64,000 nucleotides of DNA from NCBI GenBank assembly GCA_019096065.1, contig JAGUCH010000001.1:17670001-17734000 (forward strand), written 5' to 3'. Source of the stretch: Paracyclopina nana (lineage: Eukaryota > Arthropoda > Copepoda > Cyclopoida > Cyclopettidae). The notes under the pieces are model-generated. The model saw only the letters and a program-made list of their open reading frames with translations. It was not told where the DNA came from and searched no databases. How positions within the stretch are numbered: the first letter of the stretch is position 1; every line of letters starts with the position of its first letter. Below are positions 23,901 to 34,535 of the stretch, one piece after another. Both the position numbers and the translations under genes were made by a program.

Positions 23901-24711
23901 ACGGACCTTAAAAAACATTTCTTGTGAGTTGCACCTATGGCATTGTGGTTAGAGCGCTTAGCTCTTGATTCCGCAGTCTAGGGTTCAAGCCCCAGTCATT
24001 CCTTGATTTTTTTGGTTTCTTTATCTGGCTTAAATTATGTTTATGTCCTATACATAGCATGCAATTTTCATGGTGCTTCCATAGCTCAGTGGTTAGAGTA
24101 TTGGAATGCTGATCCAACTGGCTGAGGTTCTAATCTTGGTTGATTCTCTCTTTTTTCTAACTTCTTTGGCCTGATGATATGCTCCAAGGAATATGAGGGT
24201 CATTAAACTACTTAAAATCCCTCGAATTTGATTCCAGGGCCGTTAAGTATTTAATATCCCCCAAATTGCTTAGAATGAACTGTGATATAAAAGAGCTGAG
24301 TCGGATCGGTAAACTGAATTATAACACGAGGAAATCGTCTTACAGTATATAAAATTATTCAAGTGATGCTCGTAATATTTTAGCCCTCTTGAATTTAAGC
24401 CCTTGATTGAGTTAAAGCCCAAATTTAGGTATTTGGACACATATGATGTGTCCGATTTTGTTGAGGAATGTGAAAAGAAGCGACCATTGGAGTTTAATGG
24501 CAAGGAGAATGAGATCACTAAGGAGCTGGAAGCATGGATGATATCACCAGCAGGGCACCGAAAGCAGCATCTTGTGGTGGACTATTTTGTCGTCAATGGC
24601 TATGAAAGTCAAAATGTCATTCTTCTTACTAAAAGAGGCGGATCAGGAGCAGAGCTCAATTTGATGATGCGAGCAATGGCTCATGTCATTGTTATCAATA
24701 TCAAAGGATGA
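20965..24711 (+). CDS. PD-(D/E)XK/NERD-like nuclease fused to SF1-like P-loop NTPase, 708 aa
   Basis: Seven exons join without a frame break: 20965-21010, 21339-21970, 22039-22232, 22457-22828, 22879-23118, 23178-23492, 24384-24711. Residues 209-226 read D-x14-E-V-K in a hydrophobic strand context (IMSIEVK), the layout of a PD-(D/E)XK or NERD nuclease core. Residues about 365-389 read LTPDQRKVMDEE, then SSWSTGKT, a Walker A motif in which the usual first glycine is lost. IFVDE (459-463) fits Walker B, and the C-terminal LMMRAMAHVIVI resembles helicase motif VI. A nuclease-helicase acting on nucleic acid, possibly in defence against foreign DNA or RNA in the manner of NERD-helicases or Schlafens, is inference. 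The 891-bp last intron contains a MITE and two tRNA-like repeats. A truncated paralogue lies at 44.4-46.0 kb. Confidence 0.8.
23569..23755. mobile_element. 187-bp MITE with 44-bp perfect TIRs
   Basis: Arms 23,569-23,612 and 23,712-23,755 are perfect reverse complements (outer end TATTTCGAGCTGGGGCACG). About 99 bp separates them. The ends begin and finish with TA, consistent with a TA target site of the Tc1/mariner type, though the duplication is not independent evidence. It sits inside the last intron of the nuclease-NTPase gene. Confidence 0.85.
23930..24005 (+). repeat. tRNA-like sequence in intron
   Basis: The A-box-like TGGCATTGTGGTTAGAGC and B-box-like GGGTTCAAGCCCC are correctly spaced (about 30 bp). 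The acceptor stem does not pair and the T stem is imperfect. It is more likely a SINE head or tRNA pseudogene than a working tRNA. Confidence 0.4.
24075..24150 (+). repeat. tRNA-like sequence with intact anticodon stem
   Basis: The A box TAGCTCAGTGGTTAGAG is followed by a perfect anticodon stem TTGGA/TCCAA with loop ATGCTGA (anticodon position GCT). A B-box-like GGTTCTAATC comes next. The acceptor stem is unpaired and the T stem is weak. It is a tRNA relic or a SINE head. Confidence 0.4.
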
Positions 24712-25464
24712 TAAAAATCCATTTTTGGAAAAACCAGCCTGCTGCCTACAAAAGAAATAAACATGAAAAGAGGCTTGAGCCTGAGATATTTGTTTTCAAA
24801 TCAATTAAGCCTTAATTCATATTTACCCATGCAACCAGAAATTATGAACCCTCATACACCAAAATAGCCCTCAGTAAAACTTATACGTTTTCCCAACATC
24901 GAATTTGTATCATTACGTAACATTAACTGCCTTGAGGCTCAAGAAAAATTGAAAACTTCATTTTGCTGGCCTTTGAATTTTTTACATAGGTGGTAAGGCA
25001 GTTAATGCTACGTAAGGACATTAACTCAACTTATAGGTAAAACGAAGGACTGCTATAGGAAACCGAAGTCAAGCTGACCTCACTAATTGGTGCTCTAGCT
25101 TGCCCGTAAGCCAGCCCAAAGGCCAGCCTGGAAATTGAGGAAAAGAAGGAATTTCAGGAAAGATAGCTTTCAAAATATAGTGCTATGTCAAATATAATTG
25201 GTCTTTTTGAATCTTAGACACTACTTAAGCATGTAAAAATTATACCTTGCAAAAAATAATCAAGAAAATGAAGAAATTTGTCAATTCAGACGGCGCTGCT
25301 CAGGCAGCTATCAGCCGTCTGAAATCTTATGAGCTCGCCGGTAGGATAAATATGGTACGATTTACGGTTCCCTATAACTTTGAGAAAACTTCTGATCGGG
25401 TACAAGTCACAACAAGCAGGATCTATGCTTTTAAAGCTAAAGAGCTTTCACCTATGGCTAGGGG
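24712..25464. other. intergenic with a small inverted repeat
   Basis: TTACGTAACATTAACTGCCTT near 24,913 has its near-perfect reverse complement near 24,996-25,016. The 100-bp interval could be a decayed foldback element. No gene is supported elsewhere in the interval. Confidence 0.5.
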
Positions 25465-25898
25465 CAGAGACTTATATAGAAAGAGAAGTGCTACTTCTTG
25501 CATTCTCACTGCAGGCGAGCGAGCGCCAAGTGCTACAAGTGATTTTGATAACGTTTGGGTCAGCTGTTCTAATAAAGTAGTCAACTGGCAGCCTTGATCC
25601 AGAAAGGAAAACGCCAACTGGCACCTCTGTTTAACAACTTTTAATTCCTAATAGTTGGGGAAATATTTACAAAATACAAAAGATAGCCCTAGCAAAATTG
25701 AGCAACTCGTAAAATAGGACTATTTTGGCTAAGTGGGCTCATTTAGGAGTTATTAGCAACCAAAAGTCTGCCCCGGCCCAAATTCAGGCAGCCGCGACCA
25801 AAATTCCATTGTTCTCTCTTTTGGAGCGTGCAGCAGATCTGCAAACGCACCCCTTTTAGCCGCGCCCAGTAGCACTTCTCTTGTTATATAAGTCTCTG
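25465..25898. mobile_element. hAT-type MITE, copy 1 (434 bp)
   Basis: The left end CAGAGACTTATATA and the right end TATATAAGTCTCTG are inverted repeats; pairing extends imperfectly to the AGAAGTGCTACT word. It is flanked by a perfect 8-bp direct repeat GCTAGGGG (25,457-25,464 and 25,899-25,906). An 8-bp duplication and CA..TG ends are typical of hAT transposons. There is no transposase frame. Confidence 0.93.
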
Positions 25899-26369
25899 GC
25901 TAGGGGGTCTCGTAAGTGAGTTCTTGACGCAAGTTTTGCATGCTAAAATCACCAAATCTGTTTGTCTTAGCAGCGGTGGCGCTAGTAGTTAACGCGTGAG
26001 CTCAAGTGACGTATCAGTGATGGAAGCGTGCGGGCTAATCTCTCGCTTTTTAAACAGAGCTCCCAGATAAGTTCTGGTTACTTTCAAAAAGCATGCAATT
26101 TAGGCACTTTTTGCTAATTCAAGTAAATTCGGGAACTTTTTGTTAGTAAAATACCCAGAATTCTAATAAAATTTCGTCTTTAAGCCTAGTTAGCCTACCA
26201 CAGCTCAGTCTAGTCAGACTATGCACTAAAGTAAAGCAGCGATAAGAACTCACCTTATGGCATGAAAAGTCCTCAGAGTGATCAGCAAGGTTAGTGTGAT
26301 TATTGCGGTTAATTGCGTAAGCGCATTTCCAAGTAAGTTGATTGTTGACAAGCGAATTTTCGTAATTTC

Positions 26370-26803
26370 CAGAGACTTATATAGAAAGAGAAGTGCTACT
26401 TCTTGCATTCTCACTGCACGCGAGCGCGCGCCAAGTACTACAAGAGATTTTTAAAACGTTTGGGTCAGCTGTTCTAATAAAATAGTCAGTGGGCTGTATT
26501 GACTCAGAAAGGAAAACACCAACTGGTACCTCTGTTTTACAACTTTTGATTCCTAATGGTTGGGAAAATATTTATAAAAAACAAAAGATAGCCCTAACAA
26601 AATTGAGCATCTCGTAAAATAGGACTATTTTGGCTAAGTTGACTCATTAAGGAATTATTAGCAACCAAAAGTCGGCCACAGCCCAAATTCAGGCAGCCGC
26701 GACCAAAATTCCATTGTAGTCTCTTTTGCAGCGTGCAGCAGATCTGCAAACGCACCCCTTTAAGCCTCGCCCAGTAGCACTTCTCTTGTTATATAAGTCT
26801 CTG
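26370..26803. mobile_element. hAT-type MITE, copy 2 (434 bp)
   Basis: Same length, orientation and sequence family as the copy 900 bp upstream. It is flanked by its own perfect 8-bp duplication GTAATTTC (26,362-26,369 and 26,804-26,811). Different duplications show two separate insertions rather than a segmental duplication. Confidence 0.93.
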
Positions 26804-27122
26804 GTAATTTCGTCATTTTCGTGTCATAATTTTGAAAATAACAAAGGATCAAAAATATGCCTCGAGCCAACATTGCCTTATATCAGTTTCGTTAGAAGAT
26901 ATTAAAAATCATGCTTACTGTCTATTATCGATATTTAAGTAATTCTTACGCAAGTCAAGTAATAAGTTATTGTCATTTTATCTTAAAAATATATTCAAAG
27001 TTGGCGGGTTTTAAAAGTCAAGTGTGCCTTATAAAAGACCGGACGGTTTACACTTTTCGCGGAAAAATCAAATCTTACTTATGTAAACAAAACAAAAGAT
27101 TTTGACATTTTCATAAGTGAAG

Positions 27123-28221
27123 ATGATTCCTAGAACCTTTTTAAGGATGAGACCGCTGATTTTGAGCTTTGCAAGGTCGAATTACGTGCAAGGCCAAAGT
27201 CCAGAGCGTGGCATTCGCGAATATTTCTACTTTGTCGACCACCAGGGCATGGTAAAAATTGTTATTTTGGCAAAAATCAGCATATATCAGATTAATTCTT
27301 TTTTAGCTCTTCATGGATGATGCTCGAATGAAGAATTTCACCTCTTGCTTCAAAGAGTTGCAATTTCTCAAGTTTTTCTTCTCGAGGCTCAAGAAAAATG
27401 ACACGAATCGATACGGCCAAGATTTCCCATATTTGTCTCTCTGTGGCAAAGAGCGGAATTTCGTCCGTTGCGAGGATTTGCCCATCGTCTTCACTCATTT
27501 GCTCCACGACAGGTTGATCTTTTATATATTACATAGTTATATGTGCAATAATTCTTTTTAGTGAGTCCGAGCTTCCTTTGCTGTCACACAATCATGGCTC
27601 CAAGTTTCTCACTGTGCAATTCCAGCCTGAAATGATTTGCATGGTGCCGGAAACTGGGCGAATTTACCACCCGGCTGCCCAAAAAGTCGGCGGAATCGGC
27701 CTCATCTCGGACAAATTGGGCATAGCTTGGACCGCAGTAAGGAAAAAAAAGTTATACTATATTGATGATCATTCGCAAGTTTTCAGGAAAAGCGTTTCGT
27801 GTTTGAGAATGGCGAGGAAAATCCGCCCACAAAGTTCATATGGAACGACCAAGAATTTCCTTTACACAATGACTTGGCCCAAAAAATGCATCAAAGGCCG
27901 ATTTCGAGCAATTTGACAACTTCTCCTGTGAAAGTCAAAGAAGATGTGGTTCACGATTTTTCGTCCAGGGAATTTGTGATCCAATTGGAGGACAACTCCA
28001 AAGCGTACATAAAATACGAGTTTCTGAGTGAGAAGCGGATCTTGCTGCAAACCACCCAAGTTCCATCTAGTCATAAAAAGCAGGGATTGGGCCGAAAGCT
28101 CGCGGAATTCGCACTGGATTTTTGCGTTGAAAATGGGCTCGAGTTCAAGAATGCCTGTTGGTACATTGACGACTTTTTGGCCAAGAACCCCTCGAAGAAG
28201 TACAAGAGACTGCAGAAATAA
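27123..28221 (+). CDS. UPF0598 (C8orf82-like) protein fused to NATD1-like GNAT domain, 314 aa
   Basis: Four exons join in frame: 27123-27251, 27307-27512, 27562-27736, 27787-28221. Residues about 20-205 match the UPF0598 family seen in human C8orf82: a GQSPE..REYFYFVDHQG start, MKNFTSCFK, GKERNFVRCED, VFTHLL and GRIYHPA blocks in the same order. The last exon carries on without a stop into a NATD1/YjdJ-type acetyltransferase fold: FVIQLEDN, HKKQGLGRKLAEFALDF (the acetyl-CoA binding motif A) and CWYIDDFLAKNP. The Arg-rich N-terminus (PRTFLRMRP) could be a mitochondrial targeting peptide. NATD1-type proteins are small putative N-acetyltransferases with no firm substrate; UPF0598 has no known activity. 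The fused arrangement is seen directly. Its function is unknown. Confidence 0.88.
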
Positions 28222-28809
28222 TAATTAATAGAGAAGAAAAAGCCAGATTTATTTTCTTCATTCATTCTTGAACACTTGCAAGTTCAGTCTCATGATAATA
28301 TTTGATCAATCTTTTGGGTTGACAATCAGACTTATTATTTTTATAATTTTTCTACCTTTAAATTTTTGTCTTTAGAGAGAAGCAACTTTTGAAGAAGAAA
28401 GTTTTGAGGGCGTGCAGTTTACTCTATGAACTACTACTAGAAAGTTGGGTGTGTCTTGAAGACTAATAATGATGATGAATGTACGACAATTCAGGCAAAT
28501 TAAGGTTGTTGTTCAGAAAATGCTCTTTCTCTTGTCAGTGCGTCGTTCCACTGAGCTTCAGTCTTACGATTACTTGGATAACCAGTCTGTTTCTTCAGCA
28601 AGTCGTTGTTCATCACGCTTTCATTTTCAGTTGGCTGCTCTGTAGAGGATTTTTTTACAAAGGGCGCTCACCCTTTGATTCACCAGGCTTCACTCGGCAT
28701 ACGATTTTAGGGGATGTCAATGCCGTCAAAGTCATGCCAATACCATGTCACTCTCAATTTGTAACCACAGCTCAATTATTGACTTTTAGGTTAGGTCTAC
28801 AATAGTGGG
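28222..28809. other. intergenic, nothing recognised
   Basis: Convergent space between the fusion gene and the repeat array downstream of the zinc-finger gene. Open frames are not supported. Confidence 0.4.
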
Positions 28810-29500
28810 ACGACATTAAGGTTTTTGATACCTTGGTCAGCAGGGGCCAAGATCATCAATGAATTGGGTGTCAGGAAAGGGATTAGGCGTCATTGGTATA
28901 CAGAGACAATTTTGTTGTGTACGCTGACCATGACAAATAGACGACATGTATCCTGTTCACGAAATGAACTACATGTGTGGGACAACAATGAGGTTTGTGA
29001 TGTCTTTGTCAGCAGCGGCCAAGATCATGGCCTCGTCGAATTGGGTATCAGGAAAGGGATTGGCGTCATAGGTATCAGAGACAATTTTGTTGTGCAGGCT
29101 GACCATGACCAATACATAAAATCGATCCTGTTCAAGAAATGATATTTATGTGATCGGGACAAAATGGTGTGTGATGTCTTCATCAACAATGGCCAAAATC
29201 ATGACCTTGTTGAATCTGGTGTCAGGAGAGCCATTGCATGGTTGGTATCAAAACAGTTTGGTTTTGAATGCTGACCATGGCAAATAGAAGACATGTATCC
29301 TGTTCATGAAATGAACTACATGAGTTGGACAGCTACAAGGTATGTGATGTCTTTGTCAGTAGCGGCCAAGATCATGGCCTTGTCGAATTGGGCATCAGGA
29401 AAGGGGTTAGCGTTGTAGGTATCAGAGACAGTTTTGTTTTGTATGCTTTGTATACTGACCATGGCAAATAGACGACTGTTCAAGAAATGAACTACATGAG
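28810..29500 (-). repeat. decayed tandem copies of the BTB-zinc-finger terminal coding segment
   Basis: Four degenerate units begin near 28,814, 28,981, 29,158 and 29,329 (spacing 167-177 bp). They match the true 3' end of the zinc-finger gene that starts near 29,503. Shared words are GTGATGTCTT, GCGGCCAAGATCATG, GAATTGGGTATCAGGAAAGG and GTATCAGAGACA. Stops and shifts break each copy, so they are relics and not coding. Confidence 0.8.
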
Positions 29501-31872
29501 TGGGACGACAACGAGGTTTGTGATGTCTTCGTCAGTAGCGGCCAAGATCATGGCCTCGTCGAATTGGGTATCAGGAAAGGGGTTGGCGTCGTAGGTATCA
29601 GAGACAGTTTTGTTGGGTGGGCTGACAGTGTTGAATGGGCTAGACGTTAGCAGAGAAGGAGCCACAGATGGTGTGGTCGTCACTGATATTGCAGGGCCGA
29701 AATCTGAGACAGCCAAAGTGACCACCGGTGTTGTGGTTGAGACCACATCAGTTTTTTCCTCTTCCGCCTCATCGGGGTGGTACTTTTTGACATGCTCGAC
29801 ATACTTGTCCGACCTGAGCGACTTGAAGATGCACGAGTTGACCTTGCATCGATAAATGGTGGCATTGGTGTCGTGTTGGCGAGCATGTCGTCGCATGTTC
29901 TTGGCCAGGCTGAAGGAGCGGCCACAAATTTCGCACTGGTGAGGCTTCTCCTTGGAATGGGTCAGTTTGTGCTGGACCAAATTGGACTTGCGAGTCGTCT
30001 GCAAAAATCCGGAATGAAAAAATTGGAAAAAAAAATACCTTAAATTAAGTGGTCGTCACCTGAAAGGTGCAGCTTTTGACGTCGCAGCGCATCAAGTTGC
30101 CGCTGTGCATGCGGTTGTGGAACCTGAAGGTGGAGACGTGCGAGGTGGAGAATCCGCACTCCTGACACAAGAACTTCTTCACGGCCGAGTGGACGACGGC
30201 GTGGGCCGTCAAAGCGTGCTTCCACTTGAAGGCTTTGCCGCACTCCTTGCACTCGAAGGGCGCCTCCGAGGAGTGCTTGGGCAAATGCTTCTCCCACTTT
30301 TTCCGCGTCGAGAACCTCAGGTCGCACACCACGCAAAAGTACGGCTGCTCCGGATTGGCCGCATGCTTGCCTGAAAAATCAATTATCATTATAGATCGGG
30401 GTGGACTTGGGGGCCAAAATAGGCGCCCAAATAAGCATATTTTACGAAAAGCTATTCTCTTTTTTGCTCTGAGTTCACCGAGAATTGTGCGCACTTTGAA
30501 ATCAAAAGTTGGTGTAACAAATGCAAGAAATATAGGGCCTTGTTTCATCGCAAAAAAAACAACTCTAAGATTGGTTTGTTTTCAAATTCTTCCAAAAAAG
30601 GCCAAATTAACAGGCAATATTATGGGAGAAGTGAAAACAGCTTTTTCCAGCCTTGAATACCTGACAATCGGTTTTGAATCCAAATTTCAAAAAATACATT
30701 TCATCAACGCATTGAATAAAAAAGGTTTCTCTTGAATTTGTTAGAACCTGTGAGCCATATACCGTCTGACCGTTCAAAATTGGACGGTGCGGGAATCTAA
30801 AGTTTGTGTTACGAATTGATGAATTTTGTGGCTTAATGGGTATCGTTGGAAAGCTTGAACCTTTGGACATCTTTTTTGTTTTCCGACAAAATGTAAAATA
30901 TTAACATTAATTCCGCGTGACAGCAAAAAATAAATTACGCATCAGTTTTTTCGTGACAATTTTCTGCATTGCCTTGGGAAAATTTGAATTTTCCCGGTGT
31001 TTTCCTCTTTCGATTGATTTTTTCTACTTTTACAAAAACGATATCATTTAAAAGTCCTATATTTTTTGAATATGCGACAAAAAGTTTCGATTCCCGTACC
31101 GTTCATTTTTGAACAGTCAGACTGTAAGTGTACCTATGTGAGCCTCGGCGTCTCGCTGCGAGTCCCCCTCGTGTCCGCATATGGAGCAGACCGTTTCTCC
31201 GTGGCGCACGTCCACGAGGTGGTTGGCCAGGCCCTGGACCCTGGTGAAGAGCTTGCCGCAGGTGTAGCAGGTGAGCTTGCGCGAGCACTTGAGCTTGGTG
31301 TGCGCCAAGAACTCCTCCCTCGAGACGAAGAGCATGTTGCACACCGGGCAAATGCTCAGGTCCATCGAGGCCTCGGCCTCATTGTTATTATTATTATTAT
31401 TAGAGGACGTGACCAGCTGCTGCGTGGGAATAATGGGCTTGGCCTTGACAAAGGGCAGCTGGAGCTGGAGGCCTTCGTAGGCCGAGGCCAAAAGGCTGTC
31501 CGTACCCGCGTCCGGACTCACCACCTGGACGCCCGTGTACAGCGAGTCGACCACGACCGGCATGAGATCCTCGATGCCGCGGAACAACTTGCTCAAGTCG
31601 AGGAAGGCCTGGAAGGATTATTGTAATTTTTGATCAATGAAAAAGAAGTAAATTAAGACCTGCTCCATCGGTGACTTTTCGCTCCGCAGCAGCAGCTTTT
31701 CTTCGCAGAACTTGGAGGCCGAGGCGAGGACGGCGGAGTGGGCGTGCGTGGTCACCCCGCATCCCGACCGGACGACCACGTCGCACAGACCCCGCTGCGG
31801 CCCCACCAACCGCGACCGCCGCTGCGCGTTCAGCGCCGCGACGAGAGCCTCGGAAAACGTCAAATTCGCCAT
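29492..31872 (-). CDS. BTB/POZ C2H2 zinc-finger transcription factor, 501 aa
   Basis: Four exons join in frame on the minus strand: 31872-31660, 31608-31134, 30370-30060, 29998-29492. Residues about 26-125 form a BTB fold, with CDVVVRSG..THAHSAVLASASKF and then VVVDSLYTGVQVV. A seven-Asn run comes next, encoded by the AAT repeat near 31,380. From residue about 158 there are some nine C2H2-type fingers, including CPVC, CYTC, CSIC, CVVC, CKEC, CQEC, CDVKSC, CEIC and CKVNSC. The first ends H-x-C-like, and the others mostly H-x3-5-H. BTB-ZF proteins bind DNA through the fingers and dimerise or recruit co-repressors through BTB. The tail of about 110 residues is Thr/Ser/Pro/Asp-rich. Decayed copies of the tail segment continue downstream. 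I cannot assign an orthologue. Confidence 0.9.
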
Positions 31873-32285
31873 CGTGTTGTTGTCGCCATTCGAGGCCGTT
31901 GACCTCAGTGTGTAATGTGTCTGGGTTCACTAAGAAGGCCTTGCAACCTTCGGAAAGTTGGGCGAGATCGGCGGCAAAGGCCAGGCTTTCCCTCTTTCAC
32001 TTCCTATCAGGCATTCCAAGTACTATCGGCCTTTGTTTTCCTTCAGCTTCAACGGATCGAAAAAGTGACCCGAGCTTCCGAATAAATGCTTTAATATGAG
32101 TAAATTATCATTATTTAACTATTCTTCTGGAACTAGAAAAGGAACTATTGATTTTGTTGATTCCAAAATTACTCATATTTTTAAAGGTTTGGTATTTGAC
32201 GGATTTTTTGGTTTTATTGATTTATCTAAAACGCCCTAAATTTCTTTAACGAGTTTCATACGAAAGGTCTCCTTATTTTTTCGAG
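31873..32285. other. upstream region of BTB-ZF gene, nothing further recognised
   Basis: GC falls sharply after about 32,050. No clear TATA box or second gene is seen. Confidence 0.35.
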
Positions 32286-32289
32286 GTGT

Positions 32290-32670
32290 ATCTGGCTCAG
32301 GCCCGAGCCCGAAAGCCCGATACCAATTTCTAGCCCGAACTAAATAAGACCCTAGCCCGACTCGGGCCGATATTATTAAAGCCCGAAAAAGCCCGAAGTT
32401 GCCCGAATGACAATTTTTTAAATCAAAAAAACTTCTTCAAAATCAGAAAAACTATTGCTTTCGATTATGAGCAAAACACTGAGATTGATTGTTAAGTTTT
32501 CCTGCATTTGCACATCCTTCTGTAATATAGGTGAATTTCATAACAAAAGTGATTATTATTCAGATTTTTCCAGAAAAATTGTCAATTTCATCTCGGCCCG
32601 AAAAGCCCGTAACAATTTTTGACTTGCCCGAAAAAGCCCGAAGCCGGAAAAAAAAGTTCAGGCCCGAATC
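32290..32670. repeat. GCCCGA-word cluster
   Basis: The hexamer GCCCGA, or GCCCGAA, occurs well over a dozen times in about 380 bp of otherwise AT-rich DNA, at irregular spacing and often as AGCCCGAAAAAGCCCGAA. It adjoins, and partly overlaps, the left arm of the large foldback. A few copies reappear beyond the right arm near 33,290. Confidence 0.75.
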
Positions 32671-33325
32671 TCTTTTATCACATCAACCTGAGGGCTATTG
32701 CAACCCAGAAAAAATTGCCCACCTAAAATATATACATGTTCTGAAAGCTTATGGTATGGGGGTTCATTTGGTAGTAATTTTAAAATCCTGGCCTAGCGCT
32801 TCCCATAACATAAAATTTTAAAAAACTTCTAGCGCCGAAAGCACTGACTCAATCGGATTTTGTATGTTAACAAACCCCCACTAGAATCACAAGATCTATA
32901 TTTCTTTACTTTATAAGAAAATTGCTAGAATGCCCTGGAATCGAGATATTGTGGTCGGATCATGCACTGATGAATTCATGCCATTTGACAAAGAAGAAAC
33001 CTGCCACCACTGTATCTCGATTCCAGGGCATCCTAGCAATTTTCTTATGAAATAAAGAAAGATAGATCTTGCAATTTTATTGGGGGTATTATAAGAGGCA
33101 AAATCCGACCAAGTCAATATTTTCGACGCTAGAAGTTTTTTAAAATTTTATGTTATGGGAAGCGCTAGGCCAGGATTTTAAAATTACTACCAAACGAACC
33201 CCCAGAGCATAAGCTTTCAGAATATGTGTATATTTTAGGTGGGCAATTTTTTCTGGGTTACAATAGCCCTCAGGTTGATGTGTTTTAAAAAGCCCGAGCC
33301 CAACTTTTCTTGGCTCGAATCCCCC
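32640..33325. mobile_element. large foldback element, arms of about 310 bp
   Basis: The left arm (about 32,640-32,955) and right arm (about 33,004-33,325) are reverse complements with few mismatches. Examples are CACATCAACCTGAGGGCTATTG against CAATAGCCCTCAGGTTGATGTG, and CCCTGGAATCGAGATA against TATCTCGATTCCAGGG. About 48 bp separate the arms. No open frame spans it. It is probably a non-autonomous foldback transposon, although ends and target duplication were not resolved. Confidence 0.8.
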
Positions 33326-34535
33326 CCGATCTCTACATTTTTTGCCACTACATATGATGGGTCTAGCATATTCATTGCAACTCTGCGTGACTTATAAATA
33401 TTTCGATAACATACCATTTATAGTTATTCAACAATATTTGCTCTTTTGACAATCAATTTATAAATGTAAACATTTCATGGAAAGGTGTAAAAACAGCTAT
33501 TTGAAATTGAAATTGTAAGAAAAGAACAATCGAGTTTTTTATACACATTTTTAAAGAAGATTTTGCAATCCATTCTAACATTTGCTATTTTTTTAAAACA
33601 AGCTTCATTTGTATAGTCATATATTGAATGCATTTAAGGCGATTTTTTGCAGTAAGGAATCTCCAGGATGGCCGATCTGAAAGCTTTGCTTCTCGCACAA
33701 CAAGCATAGCAAGAAAAGCAACTAATATACACTTACAGGAACTGTCATTCCATGTGTCTTCAAATTCGAGGTTGCGCAAACAATTAGCAGCAACTTGCGA
33801 TCATTCCCAATTGCAGGAAAGCTATGAGAGTTTTTTAAGAGCTTTGTTCTGTAATAATGCTTTTCGGTGAAACGCCCACATTGAAATTAGTTTCACTTGG
33901 TGCATTTGCTGCAAACATTAGACATCTGTCATTAATTGAAGCTTTAAAAACTCTTTCTTACTCTCTGAAAACAATGCTTATTTTGAAGGATATGTAATGC
34001 AGTAATGTAGCAGCCTGTATTGTAAAAGTAGACCTCCGGCCGCAAGTTTTAGCTATATCTCCTGCGAAGAAGCATGTGGAGCGCTCGTAGCTACCTACGC
34101 TGGATTGGGACAAGTGCAACTTTTAGCTATAAAAGCGAGAGAGCTCTCCCCATAATCAATGCAAGCTGCAGTGATTCACCTGCAAAATAAATTACACCAA
34201 ACTGGCCTACATTCATCGAGTGTTTTTGAATAGAATACATTAATGAAATAAATACATAAAGATGAAATTCAAAATTTGGGAAATTCTTGAATTTGCAATT
34301 TGATAAAGTCTAAAAGACCACATTTCATTAGCTTGAATTATTGCATTTTTTAATTTGTGTTTTGCTAAGGAATGACTGCGTTTCTGCGCGCTCTGCGCCA
34401 AGTTTTGTGCATGATGACTTTCGGCGTGAGACCAAGACAACTGACTAACTTGAGCAGCGGATGCTTGAGCAGCAGCAGCACAAAAGTCAGCTTCGTTCAT
34501 TGCTTCATCCATGTTTTGCTGTTGAATTTCGCAAA
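33326..34535. other. intergenic, nothing recognised
   Basis: AT-rich spacer upstream of the first MARVEL gene. A 100-codon minus-strand frame at 34,240-34,542 is Ala/Gln-rich low complexity and overlaps the MARVEL start, so I do not call it. Confidence 0.4.

Noticed and set aside
25465..26803. Two direct repeats resembling LTRs of a small retroelement (TRIM)
   Set aside because: Each copy has its own inverted ends and its own perfect 8-bp duplication, so they are two MITEs.
28825..29142. 105-codon plus-strand frame
   Set aside because: It lies in the decayed copies of the zinc-finger 3' end and follows the antisense of the original coding sequence.
30045..30548. Extension of the zinc-finger exon frame upstream on the minus strand
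   Set aside because: The part beyond the TTTTCAG acceptor at 30,371 is intronic; the exon joins in frame to the preceding one at 31,134.
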